Shown: positions 25,378-33,643 of the stretch, piece by piece | Layout: each line of letters starts with the position of its first letter | How positions within the stretch are numbered: the first letter of the stretch is position 1 | Origin: Haploplasma modicum ATCC 29102 | GTDB taxonomy: Bacteria; Bacillota_I; Bacilli_A; Acholeplasmatales; Acholeplasmataceae | NCBI RefSeq assembly: GCF_000687835.1 | Contig: NZ_JHYB01000002.1 | Coordinates: 1-64,000, forward strand | DNA length: 64,000 nucleotides | Reading direction: 5' to 3' | Notes under the pieces: model-generated | Seen by the model: the letters and a program-made list of their open reading frames with translations, nothing else | Told to the model about the DNA's origin: nothing | Databases searched by the model: none | Program-made: the position numbers and the translations under genes

Positions 25378-25911
25378 ATGAAAATAGCAAAAGGAACTAA
25401 GACAAATATTCAAAGCTATAAACATAATGAACAGCTTCACCGTGTATGGAAAGATACTGTTATAGTAGATTATCAAGATAATTATGTAGTTACAGCACAC
25501 CAAAAATCTCGGGTTTTTGAACACACAGGTAAGTCGTGGTATACAAAAGAACCAGCAATATGTTATTTTTATGATGACTTATGGTATAACGTGATTGTGA
25601 TGTTCAAAAAGACAGGAATTTATTACTATTGTAATTTATCAAGCCCTTATTTGTTTGATGGGGAATCAATAAAATATATTGATTATGATTTAGATTTTAA
25701 GGTATTTCCAGATGGTAAATATGTTGTGTTAGATAAAAATGAATATAAATATCATAGTAAAAAGATGGATTATCCGGTAGAAATAAAAGAGATTGTTGAA
25801 AAAGAGCTACAAGAATTAATTAAGAAAATTGAAAAAAAGGAACCTCCATTTTCACATGAATATGTAAAAAATGATTATAAAAAAGCATTCAAGGATAGTA
25901 TAAATGAGTAG
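25378..25911 (+). CDS. ntdP: DUF402 nucleoside tri-/diphosphate phosphatase (Ntdp/YgaC family)
   Basis: The 177-residue protein closely follows the Staphylococcus Ntdp/Bacillus YgaC pattern: NIQSYKHNEQLHRVWKDT at the start, KEPAICYF, the YYCNLSSP block, KYIDYDLDFKVFPDG, and YPVEIKEIVEK. Ntdp hydrolyses nucleoside tri- and diphosphates with a metal and is linked to virulence control in staphylococci; the physiological role here is unknown. GGGGTG lies before the ATG. It overlaps the next gene by 8 bases. Confidence 0.92.
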   Translation: MKIAKGTKTNIQSYKHNEQLHRVWKDTVIVDYQDNYVVTAHQKSRVFEHTGKSWYTKEPAICYFYDDLWYNVIVMFKKTGIYYYCNLSSPYLFDGESIKYIDYDLDFKVFPDGKYVVLDKNEYKYHSKKMDYPVEIKEIVEKELQELIKKIEKKEPPFSHEYVKNDYKKAFKDSINE

Positions 25912-26860
25912 ACAATTAATAAATATTTCATTAAAACAAGTTTTGGCAGGGGTTATTGCATTAATTTTAGGCTATCTACTAGACCTCCAATTTTTTACAA
26001 CAGCTTCAGCTGGGGCAATTTTATCAATACAATTAACCAAACGAGATTTTATTCAAATTGGCATTAAGAGGCTTATAAGTAGTTTTTTTGCAATTACACT
26101 TGGTGCAGTAATGTTTAAGTATTTAGGACAAACATTTCTTTACTTTTCCCTATTTTTAATTATTTTTGTTTTATTTTCATGGATATTTAAAATGCCAGAG
26201 GGAATTGTGTTAGGAGTAGTTTTTGTTACTCACTTTTATGTAATTGATAATATTACACTGAATTTTTACTTAGAAGAATTACTCGTATTATTATTATCTC
26301 TTGGTGTTGCATTCTTAGTAAATATGTTTTATCCTGAATTATCAAAAAATAGAATGTATGAAAATATGCATAAAGTAGATGATTTGGTTGAAGAATATAT
26401 TTTAGCAATTGTTAATGACTTTAGTAGTAATTCTATAAATAAACTAGAAAATTATAAAGACACGCTAAATAAGATTATGAATGAAGCACAAATGGTAGAT
26501 AAAAATATTATTGTTCAAAATGATCACCGATATATGACATATTTATATATGAGAAATTTACAAATAAGTACGTTATCTGATATTTATAATAACCTTAGAA
26601 AAATTAAACATAATCATGAATATACAAAAATGATTTTAGATTATTTAAAAGAAATAAGTAACAATATTGGTTTTAGTAATAATGCAGAGAAATGCTTAAT
26701 AACATATAATGAGTTATCAAGTTATTTTATTAATTCTAGTCTTCCTAAAACGAGGGAAGAGTTTGAAACAAGAGCAAGACTTTTTGTTATATTAAATGAA
26801 ATTGAGTCATTTTTAAATTTAAAAATTGAGTTTCATCAAAAATATCCAAATTTTAGTTAA
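25904..26860 (+). CDS. Aromatic acid exporter-like membrane protein (DUF939/ArAE_1)
   Basis: The 318-residue protein has a hydrophobic N-terminal half with about six close membrane segments (about 10-150) and a helical, charged cytoplasmic half. This is the layout of the ArAE_1/DUF939 family, a half-size relative of aromatic-acid efflux pumps such as YccS/AaeB. The opening (ISLKQVLAGVIALILGYLL, ASAGAILSIQLT) fits. Substrate unknown. It overlaps ntdP by 8 bases and is followed closely by another membrane-protein gene, so the three likely form one operon. Confidence 0.8.
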   Translation: MSRQLINISLKQVLAGVIALILGYLLDLQFFTTASAGAILSIQLTKRDFIQIGIKRLISSFFAITLGAVMFKYLGQTFLYFSLFLIIFVLFSWIFKMPEGIVLGVVFVTHFYVIDNITLNFYLEELLVLLLSLGVAFLVNMFYPELSKNRMYENMHKVDDLVEEYILAIVNDFSSNSINKLENYKDTLNKIMNEAQMVDKNIIVQNDHRYMTYLYMRNLQISTLSDIYNNLRKIKHNHEYTKMILDYLKEISNNIGFSNNAEKCLITYNELSSYFINSSLPKTREEFETRARLFVILNEIESFLNLKIEFHQKYPNFS

Positions 26861-26871
26861 AGGAGAAAAAT

Positions 26872-27591
26872 ATGAATATAAAAGAAACCTTAAAAAGACA
26901 AGAAAGTAGAGGACTTTCTAAAAGTATCCTAATTAGTATTATTTTATTTTTAGTTGTTGTAAATGTAGTTCCAGTATTTAAAAATTTTAGTAATACAAAC
27001 TTTATAGTTGCTTTAATAGCACTTGTTATTATTTTATTAAGAGGTGCATTGCCACTATTTTACCAAACAAAAAGAATGGCATTTGTTGCTAACTTTATTA
27101 CATTTGCCCTATTTGTTCCAAATATATTAAACAATATTAATTTTACTTCAAATATGGAAATTCTAGATATCCTTATTTTACTAATTAATATTGCAATAAG
27201 TATTTATTTGATTCTTAAAATGTATGCTCATTTTGATGAATTAAATCAGTATGCAAGAAAACCAAGTAGAAGCATTTTATTTATAATACTTCTTTCTCTT
27301 GCAAGAATTTATTTTGATAAATATTTTCAAACATTAACTGTTTTCTTACTATTTTTCCTTACAATTATCTTACAGGGAAATGCAAGAGAATCATTGATTT
27401 TATCAATCTTTATCTTTGTAGTAAGTACATTAGAAATCATTTCATTAATAGTTTTAACACAGCAGTTTTCAAGTGGATTTGTAAATTTCTTTCCATCGTT
27501 AATTAGCATTTTGTTTAACGTATTAATGATTTCAACAGCATTAAAATTTTATCAAGAAGATACTGATTCAAATTATTTTACTTATGAATAA
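26872..27591 (+). CDS. Polytopic membrane protein of unknown function
   Basis: The 239-residue product has about eight hydrophobic segments and almost no loops longer than 15 residues. Short basic or polar patches (KETLKRQESRGLSK at the start, YQTKRMA, NQYARKPSR) orient it with the N terminus inside. I recognise no family motif. An AAGGAG ribosome-binding site lies 7 bases before the ATG, 11 bases after the upstream stop, so it is co-transcribed with the ArAE-like gene and may share its transport role; this last point is inference. Confidence 0.75.
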   Translation: MNIKETLKRQESRGLSKSILISIILFLVVVNVVPVFKNFSNTNFIVALIALVIILLRGALPLFYQTKRMAFVANFITFALFVPNILNNINFTSNMEILDILILLINIAISIYLILKMYAHFDELNQYARKPSRSILFIILLSLARIYFDKYFQTLTVFLLFFLTIILQGNARESLILSIFIFVVSTLEIISLIVLTQQFSSGFVNFFPSLISILFNVLMISTALKFYQEDTDSNYFTYE

Positions 27592-27617
27592 AAAAATGAT
27601 TGAATTAATCAATCATT
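27590..27617 (-). terminator. Terminator of the reverse HAD gene
   Basis: AATGATTGA (27595-27603) with TCAATCATT (27609-27617). On the reverse strand it is followed by a run of T. It overlaps the stop codon of the HAD gene and may also slow plus-strand transcription arriving from 27591. Confidence 0.75.
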
Positions 27618-28399
27618 AAGTAGTTTGCAATAAATCTTGCAATTCCATCATTATTATTATCAAAGGCAGTTATATGTGTAGCTGCTTTTTTTACTGCATC
27701 CAGACCATTTTTCATAGCAACACCATTGGAAGATAATTTAAGCATTTCAACGTCATTAACGCCATCACCAAAGGTGAATAAATTATTAGTAGAAGTATTA
27801 TAATAATCTAACACTTCTTTAATTGCTGTAGCTTTTGATATGTTGTTTTGATAAATATCATAAAATGCATTACCGTTATATGATCCCCAATATCTGGGAC
27901 TAATTTCCTTACCCTCAAAAAAGGATTCAAATTTAGATCTATCTTTATCATCAATTAAGCAAATAACATTTAAGACTTTATCATATGTTTTGTTATTGTC
28001 ATATAAAGTCACTTCATCATAATTATCACCATTAAATATTCGTTCTAATTCTTTATTATGTTTAAATGAAATAATATTATTTGGTTCATTTAACATCATG
28101 CTTTTTAAAATAGTAGAGTTTTTTTCATATAATTCTTTAACTAAATTAGGCTTAATATAATGAACTTTAATATTTCCATCAGGATATTTAATAAAAGCCC
28201 CATTAAGTGATATAATTGGTGTTTTTAAGTTTAATAAACGATAATATTTAACCATGCCCATTAAACTCCTACCACTTGCTAAAACAACTAAATGTCCGAG
28301 TTCTGAAATTTTGTTTATTTTATCGATTGTATATGTATTTAACTCACTTTTATTATTAAGTAAACTACCATCCATATCCGTTACAAAGATGTATTTCAT
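27605..28399 (-). CDS. Cof-type HAD-IIB phosphatase
   Basis: The 264-residue haloacid-dehalogenase phosphatase has motif I DMDGSLL with the nucleophile Asp near residue 8, motif II in VLASGRS, a C2B cap domain, and motifs III/IV in KATAIKEVL and FGDGVNDVEML. Such enzymes dephosphorylate sugar phosphates, FMN or other small phosphoesters; the substrate cannot be read. I start at the second ATG because AGGAGG lies seven bases before it, while it touches the first. It is divergent from the next gene. Confidence 0.92.
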   Translation of the reverse strand: MKYIFVTDMDGSLLNNKSELNTYTIDKINKISELGHLVVLASGRSLMGMVKYYRLLNLKTPIISLNGAFIKYPDGNIKVHYIKPNLVKELYEKNSTILKSMMLNEPNNIISFKHNKELERIFNGDNYDEVTLYDNNKTYDKVLNVICLIDDKDRSKFESFFEGKEISPRYWGSYNGNAFYDIYQNNISKATAIKEVLDYYNTSTNNLFTFGDGVNDVEMLKLSSNGVAMKNGLDAVKKAATHITAFDNNNDGIARFIANYLMID

Positions 28400-28452
28400 T
28401 GTCATTCCTCCTTAGATATATTAATTATTATAACATATATAAATTTGATTTA

Positions 28453-28461
28453 TGTTATAAT
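28453..28461 (+). promoter_or_regulatory. Extended -10 promoter of the 28.5-kb operon
   Basis: TGTTATAAT, 24 bases before the ATG at 28486; a TTGATT lies close upstream but too near for a -35. Confidence 0.55.
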
Positions 28462-28485
28462 ACAAATAGTAATGGGGTAGATAAA

Positions 28486-29262
28486 ATGTTTTTATTTAAA
28501 ATATTAAATATCGAAATAAACTTTAGTGTTTTTATAGCCTTTTTCATTGGTATTGGATTAGGTTTTTTATTACTTTTATTAATTTATTTATATGCAGTCT
28601 TAAAAGGATTAAACAAAGAATTAAGATTAAATAAAGTAATGGAAGAAGATATTGATGAAGAAGAAATCAAATGGATGATTGAATCAGCACAAACTAATTT
28701 CAAAGATACAAAAAGAAGAAATGAAGAAGGGTATTCAACACTTTTGTTAAGTGAAATTAAATCACTAACATATGATATATCTAAAAAGTTTTATCCAGAT
28801 TCACCATATCCGTATCTAGAGTTAACGATAGATGAGACATTAGAACTTACACACTATATTAGTGATAGAATGAAAGAGTTATTGAATAATAGACTACTTA
28901 AATTATTTAGAGGAATGACACTTAGAACAATTGCAGAGCTTAATAATACAAAGACAAAGATTGAGGAAAATAAAATTGTTCAGGCATCGAAAAAAGTTGG
29001 TTTAGGTAAGATTGTTTCAAATACTTTGAAAGTTGTTAATATTGCTAATCCATTTTACTGGTTTAAAAAAGCAACAGTCGATCAAGCAATAAAAATAATA
29101 ATGGTAAAAATTGGACTTTCTTTGATTGCAATTAGTGGTGAAGAAACATATAAAATATATTCTAAAAAAGTATTTAATGTGGATAAAACAATTGAAACAA
29201 ATGCAAATGATTTATACGAATCAATTAAGAAAGATTTAGAGGAGGCAGGAGAAAATGAGTGA
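28486..29262 (+). CDS. Membrane-anchored protein of unknown function, coupled to ftsK
   Basis: The 258-residue protein has one long, strong N-terminal membrane segment (about residues 12-40), possibly preceded by a short hydrophobic start, then an acidic linker and a helical cytoplasmic part. A moderately hydrophobic stretch near 205-220 (IIMVKIGLSLIAISG) might dip into the membrane. I do not recognise the family. GGGGTAG precedes the ATG at 28486; an upstream in-frame extension crosses the promoter and is rejected. It overlaps the membrane-free FtsK-like gene by 8 bases, which suggests a partner role. Confidence 0.75.
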   Translation: MFLFKILNIEINFSVFIAFFIGIGLGFLLLLLIYLYAVLKGLNKELRLNKVMEEDIDEEEIKWMIESAQTNFKDTKRRNEEGYSTLLLSEIKSLTYDISKKFYPDSPYPYLELTIDETLELTHYISDRMKELLNNRLLKLFRGMTLRTIAELNNTKTKIEENKIVQASKKVGLGKIVSNTLKVVNIANPFYWFKKATVDQAIKIIMVKIGLSLIAISGEETYKIYSKKVFNVDKTIETNANDLYESIKKDLEEAGENE

Positions 29263-31330
29263 TCAACCAAGAAAAGTTATAAAACATTCAGTTCATCGTA
29301 AAGATTTTAAGATTCATCAATACGTAAAATTAGAAGGAATAAAAACTAAGAAAACTAGACAAGAGTTTGGCAGATTTTCTTCACCGATCTTTGGAACAAA
29401 CGTACCTGATGAAGTAATAATACCAGAAGTAGATAATTCAGTATTAGGAGATAATGGACAAAGACTAGATGCTTTTAGAGATAAACCTAAAATATCTGAT
29501 GAAGAAAAAATTAAAAAAACAGGAACTATTTATACAGAATTTGACTTTGTAACAAATAAACATCGTACTGAGTATTTAGGTGGAAAGATTATTAAACCTA
29601 AGGAAGAAGTAAAGGTGGAAGAAGATTTACCAAAGAAAATAAAACCTATTTTACCTGGTCAAAAACAAGCAATTCAAGTTGAAATAAAAGAAGAAGTAAA
29701 TAATATAAGTACTGAAAAAGTTGAAGAAACTATTAAACTAGAACCAATTGTTGAGGTAGTAGAACCTAAAAATGGTTCATTTGATATTGATGATTTTGTA
29801 AGTACTTCAAATTTTGAAGAAGTTATAGAAGAAGTTATTGAAAGACCAAAACAAATTGAAAGAAAAGAAAAAGAGCCTAATATACCAAATAAAGTTTACA
29901 GACAACCTAAGAAGTATATTAAACCTAATGTTAATATGTTTAAAACTGTTGATTTAGATAAAGATAGTAAACCAGAATGGTTATTAGAAAATATTAGAAT
30001 AATTGATGAACAATTAGACTTCTTTAAAATACCAGCTAAAGTATCAGATAGCATTAAAGGACCAACTGTTACTAGATATGAATTATCATTAGAACCAGGT
30101 GTTAATGTTAATAGAATTTCTTCAATTGAAAATAATATTAAACTTGCCTTAAGTGCAATTGATATTAGAATACTCGCACCAATTCCTGGAAAACCTTATG
30201 TTGGTATTGAAGTTCCTAATAATAAGAGTGAAATAGTTCCGTTTGGGAATGTTGTAAACAATAAGGAGTTTTTATCAAGCAATAAACCGTTATTATTTGC
30301 TTTAGGTATAAATATTAATGGGGATTATATGTATGAAGATATTGCAAAAATGCCACATGGTTTAATTGCAGGTGCAACTAATAGTGGTAAGAGTGTTGCA
30401 ATTAATACCCTTTTAGCAAGTTTACTAATTAAAAATACTCCAGATGATTTAAAATTAATTTTAATTGATCCTAAATATGTTGAACTTACAGCATACAATG
30501 ATTTACCACACTTAATTACTCCAGTAGTAACCGATCCAAGAATTGCTTCACAAACTTTAAAATGGTCTGTTGAAGAGATGGAAAGAAGATTTATTTTGTT
30601 TGCTAATAACAAATCTAAAAATATTGAATCATTTAATGAGGGAATTGCTTATGGTAGAATAAACCATGACAAAATGCCTTATTTAGTAATTGTAATTGAT
30701 GAATTAGCAGACTTAATGCAAGTCGCATCACAAGACGTTGAAGATTCAATCCAACGTCTTACACAAAAAGCTCGTGCTGCAGGTATTCACTTAATTGTAG
30801 CAACCCAAAGACCTTCTGTTGACGTTATTAAAGGGACAATTAAATCAAATATTCCAACTAGAATTGCCTTTAAAGTTGCTTCAAACGTTGACTCACAAAC
30901 AATTCTAGATGGTTCTGGTGCAGAAAAACTACTTGGTAAAGGTGATATGTTAATTAAAACTGTTGACCATCCAAATAGACTTCAAGGAGCATATATATCA
31001 GATGATGAAATTTATGCACTAACAGATTTTATTAAAGAACAGGCTGAGCCTAAGTATTTATTCATGCATGAGGAATTAAATCAAAAAATAACAAGTTTTG
31101 AAGAGTTAGATGAATTATTTAATGATGTAGCAAGATTTGTTGTAATGGAACAAAAAACATCAATTAATGTAGTTTCTAAAGAGTTTCAAATTGGTTTTAA
31201 CCGTGCTCAATCAATTGTTAAGTCACTTGTTCAAAGTGGAATCATTTCTGAGGGTGAAGGAACAAGATCAGGAACTGTTTTAGTCTCCCTAGCAGAATTA
31301 GAGGAGATATTAGATGATGTTAAATTCTAA
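29255..31330 (+). CDS. ftsK: FtsK/SpoIIIE-type DNA translocase lacking membrane segments
   Basis: The 691-residue protein is a hexameric DNA pump for chromosome segregation. Residues 1-230 are charged and low in complexity, then come the alpha domain, the RecA-like motor with Walker A GATNSGKS (373-380) and Walker B VIDELADL (Asp482), TQRPSVDVIKGTIKSNIPTRIAFKV, and a gamma-type winged helix near the end (INVVSKEFQIGFNRAQSIV). FtsK and SpoIIIE normally start with about four membrane helices; none is seen here. It overlaps the upstream membrane-protein gene by 8 and lepB by 17 bases. Confidence 0.93.
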   Translation: MSDQPRKVIKHSVHRKDFKIHQYVKLEGIKTKKTRQEFGRFSSPIFGTNVPDEVIIPEVDNSVLGDNGQRLDAFRDKPKISDEEKIKKTGTIYTEFDFVTNKHRTEYLGGKIIKPKEEVKVEEDLPKKIKPILPGQKQAIQVEIKEEVNNISTEKVEETIKLEPIVEVVEPKNGSFDIDDFVSTSNFEEVIEEVIERPKQIERKEKEPNIPNKVYRQPKKYIKPNVNMFKTVDLDKDSKPEWLLENIRIIDEQLDFFKIPAKVSDSIKGPTVTRYELSLEPGVNVNRISSIENNIKLALSAIDIRILAPIPGKPYVGIEVPNNKSEIVPFGNVVNNKEFLSSNKPLLFALGININGDYMYEDIAKMPHGLIAGATNSGKSVAINTLLASLLIKNTPDDLKLILIDPKYVELTAYNDLPHLITPVVTDPRIASQTLKWSVEEMERRFILFANNKSKNIESFNEGIAYGRINHDKMPYLVIVIDELADLMQVASQDVEDSIQRLTQKARAAGIHLIVATQRPSVDVIKGTIKSNIPTRIAFKVASNVDSQTILDGSGAEKLLGKGDMLIKTVDHPNRLQGAYISDDEIYALTDFIKEQAEPKYLFMHEELNQKITSFEELDELFNDVARFVVMEQKTSINVVSKEFQIGFNRAQSIVKSLVQSGIISEGEGTRSGTVLVSLAELEEILDDVKF

Positions 31331-32003
31331 AATAAAAAAGAAATCTATCTTTTTCTTATTCAATGTTATTCTTTTAATCATCTTTTTAGGTTTTAATTTA
31401 TCAAATTATGTTGATTCTAAAAACTTACTTTTTATCTTAATTTTAATGTTAATAACAGATTTTCTTCTTCTACTGTCAATATTTTCGAAGAAAATTTTTG
31501 GTGAGATTTTTGATTTACTAACATTCTTAACAAATTTTTCAATATTTTTAATGATTATAGTTACCTTTGTTGTTTTTACTTCTAAAGTAGATGGTTCATC
31601 AATGGAACCAACATTAAAAAACCACAAAAGAGTATACATATATAAAATAAGAAATGATGTTAAAGTAGATAATGTAGTTGTTTATAAGGATACTTTTTCT
31701 GATGTTTTTATTGTTAAGAGAGTAGTTGCCATCAAAGATGATATAATAAGTGTTGCTTATAATGAAGAAAATAAGCCATATATTTTAATAAATGATGTAG
31801 AATATAGAAATAAATATGATGAAAGATACTATATGGACCTAAAAGGTAAGTTATATTTAGCTATCAAAGATGAACCTTATAAAGTATTAGAAGATGAATT
31901 TCTTTTACTTGGTGATAATGAAGAATTATCTAGAGATGGTAGACATATAGGGATATCAAGTTATAAGTACTTGATTGGAAAAGTAATAGGTGATTTTAAA
32001 TGA
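31314..32003 (+). CDS. lepB: Signal peptidase I
   Basis: The 229-residue type-I signal peptidase cuts signal peptides of exported proteins. Three hydrophobic segments fill residues 11-92, then VDGSSMEPTL carries the nucleophile Ser, FIVKRVVAI the general-base Lys, and LLLGDNEELSRDGRHIG the C-terminal box, where Gly replaces the more usual Ser in the D-S-R part. Three N-terminal segments instead of one is unlike Bacillus SipS. A GAGGAG within ftsK serves as ribosome-binding site. Confidence 0.92.
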   Translation: MMLNSKIKKKSIFFLFNVILLIIFLGFNLSNYVDSKNLLFILILMLITDFLLLLSIFSKKIFGEIFDLLTFLTNFSIFLMIIVTFVVFTSKVDGSSMEPTLKNHKRVYIYKIRNDVKVDNVVVYKDTFSDVFIVKRVVAIKDDIISVAYNEENKPYILINDVEYRNKYDERYYMDLKGKLYLAIKDEPYKVLEDEFLLLGDNEELSRDGRHIGISSYKYLIGKVIGDFK

Positions 32004-32875
32004 ATAAAAATACAAGATACCAACAAATAAATTGGTATCCAGGACATATGTTTAAATCTTATAAGATATTAGAAGAAGAATTAAAGCAAATTGATTTAGC
32101 ATTTGTTTTGATTGATGCTAGAATTCCTTATTCTAGTATGAATCCTAAGATTATTAAAACATTAAAAAACAAACCAGTTATTATTCTTTTTAATAAAGCT
32201 GATTTATCAGACAAAAAAGAAACTATTAAATGGATAAAACATTATGAAGCAATGGGACATACTTGTTTGATGATTGATGCCCAAAGTGGCAGAAATGTTA
32301 ATTTAATTTATCAAAGTGTTGAAAACATCTTAAGCGAAAAGATTGAAAGAATACTTAATAAAGGGTTAAAGGTAAAAAACTTTAAAACGATTGTTTTAGG
32401 TATACCAAACGTTGGTAAATCAACACTAATTAATAAATTAGTTAATAAAAAAAGTACAAAGACAGGTAATACACCAGGATTAACTAAATCTAAACAATGG
32501 GTTAAAATGGAAAATGGTTTTGATTTATTAGATATGCCAGGGGTTTTATGGCCAAAGTTTGAAGAAGAAATGGTCGGCTATAATCTTGCAGTAACTGGAG
32601 CAATAAAAGACAACATTTTACCACTTGATGATATTTGTAAATATGCAATTTCATTTATGCAAAAATATTATTTAACAAATTTACAGGAAAGATATAGTAA
32701 AGAAATAAATAGTGACACTTCTTACGTAGAAGTACTTGATATAATTGGTAAAATTAGAGGAGCATTACTACCTAGAGAAGAAATAGATTATGAACGAGTC
32801 TATTCAATTATATTAACTGATATTAGAAATAAGAGCTTAGGAGAACTTACTTTTGATAGATATGAAAGAGTTTGA
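32000..32875 (+). CDS. rbgA: Ribosome biogenesis GTPase RbgA (YlqF)
   Basis: The 291-residue circularly permuted GTPase is needed for late 50S assembly. It starts with the family signature INWYPGHM, then has the permuted order G4 LFNKADL, G1 GIPNVGKSTLINKL and G3 DMPGVLWP, and ends with a C-terminal RNA-binding domain. The ATGA overlap with lepB and the rnhB gene behind it repeat the Firmicutes order (ylqF-rnhB). Confidence 0.95.
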   Translation: MNKNTRYQQINWYPGHMFKSYKILEEELKQIDLAFVLIDARIPYSSMNPKIIKTLKNKPVIILFNKADLSDKKETIKWIKHYEAMGHTCLMIDAQSGRNVNLIYQSVENILSEKIERILNKGLKVKNFKTIVLGIPNVGKSTLINKLVNKKSTKTGNTPGLTKSKQWVKMENGFDLLDMPGVLWPKFEEEMVGYNLAVTGAIKDNILPLDDICKYAISFMQKYYLTNLQERYSKEINSDTSYVEVLDIIGKIRGALLPREEIDYERVYSIILTDIRNKSLGELTFDRYERV

Positions 32876-33467
32876 AACTAATCTTAATAATAAAGGAGTT
32901 AGTTTAATTGCAGGTATTGATGAGGCGGGTAGAGGCCCAGTTGCAGGTCCGGTTGTTGCTGCATCAGTCATTCTTGATTTAACTAAGGATTATAGTTTAG
33001 TAAATGATTCTAAGAAATTAAGTAAGAAAAAAAGAGAAGAATTATATGATTATATTTCTAAGACAGCAATTAGTATTGGTGTATCTATTATTGATATTGA
33101 TATAATTGATCAGATAAATATTTTAGAAGCAACTAAACTTGCTATGAAGGAAGCAGTAAATAATATGGATATCAAACCTGAACATCTTTTAATTGATGCT
33201 GTTAAGTTAAACAGTAATTATAGTGAAACAAGTATTATTAAGGGAGATCTTAAATCTGTCTCAATTGCAGCTGCTTCAATTATTGCTAAGGTAACAAGAG
33301 ATAATTTAATGGAAAAATATGATTTAATATATCCTAATTACGGATTTAAAAAACACAGTGGATATTTAACCAAGATGCATAAAGAAATGATTAATTTATA
33401 TGGTCCATGTGAAATTCATAGAAAATCATTTGAGCCGATTAAATCAATTGTAAAATTTAATAAATAA
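32853..33467 (+). CDS. rnhB: Ribonuclease HII
   Basis: The 204-residue enzyme removes ribonucleotides from DNA and RNA-DNA hybrids. IAGIDEAGRGPVAGPVVAA carries the first catalytic Asp-Glu pair, LIDAV the next Asp, SIIAKVTRD another, and YPNYGFKKHSGY is conserved. A TTG at 32853 has AGGAG nine bases upstream and is my choice; ATG at 32862 would leave 18 bases. It overlaps rbgA by 23 bases. Confidence 0.95.
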   Translation: MIDMKEFETNLNNKGVSLIAGIDEAGRGPVAGPVVAASVILDLTKDYSLVNDSKKLSKKKREELYDYISKTAISIGVSIIDIDIIDQINILEATKLAMKEAVNNMDIKPEHLLIDAVKLNSNYSETSIIKGDLKSVSIAAASIIAKVTRDNLMEKYDLIYPNYGFKKHSGYLTKMHKEMINLYGPCEIHRKSFEPIKSIVKFNK

Positions 33468-33469
33468 AT

Positions 33470-33503
33470 AGAGATTATTGGTTCTTCAATAATTTCTTTT
33501 TTT
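33470..33503 (+). terminator. Terminator of the ftsK-rnhB operon
   Basis: GAGATTATTG (33471-33480) with CAATAATTTC (33487-33496), loop GTTCTT, then seven T. Confidence 0.9.
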
Positions 33504-33592
33504 GTGGATAGATAAAATTTATTAATCTTTAAAGTAATTTTGTGAAATTGTATATATTATATAATATATAGAAAACAAGGATAAAATATTAC

Positions 33593-33620
33593 TTGACAAA
33601 GTAATTTATCGTTATATAAT
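33593..33620 (+). promoter_or_regulatory. Promoter of topA
   Basis: Perfect TTGACA (33593-33598) and TATAAT (33615-33620), spacer 16. Confidence 0.88.
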
Positions 33621-33643
33621 TGTATGGGAAATGAGGAATTTGT

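Noticed and set aside
33502-33510. DnaA box TGTGGATAG in the rnhB-topA gap
   Set aside because: It has one mismatch, stands alone and overlaps the end of the rnhB terminator; a single near match is expected by chance in AT-rich DNA.
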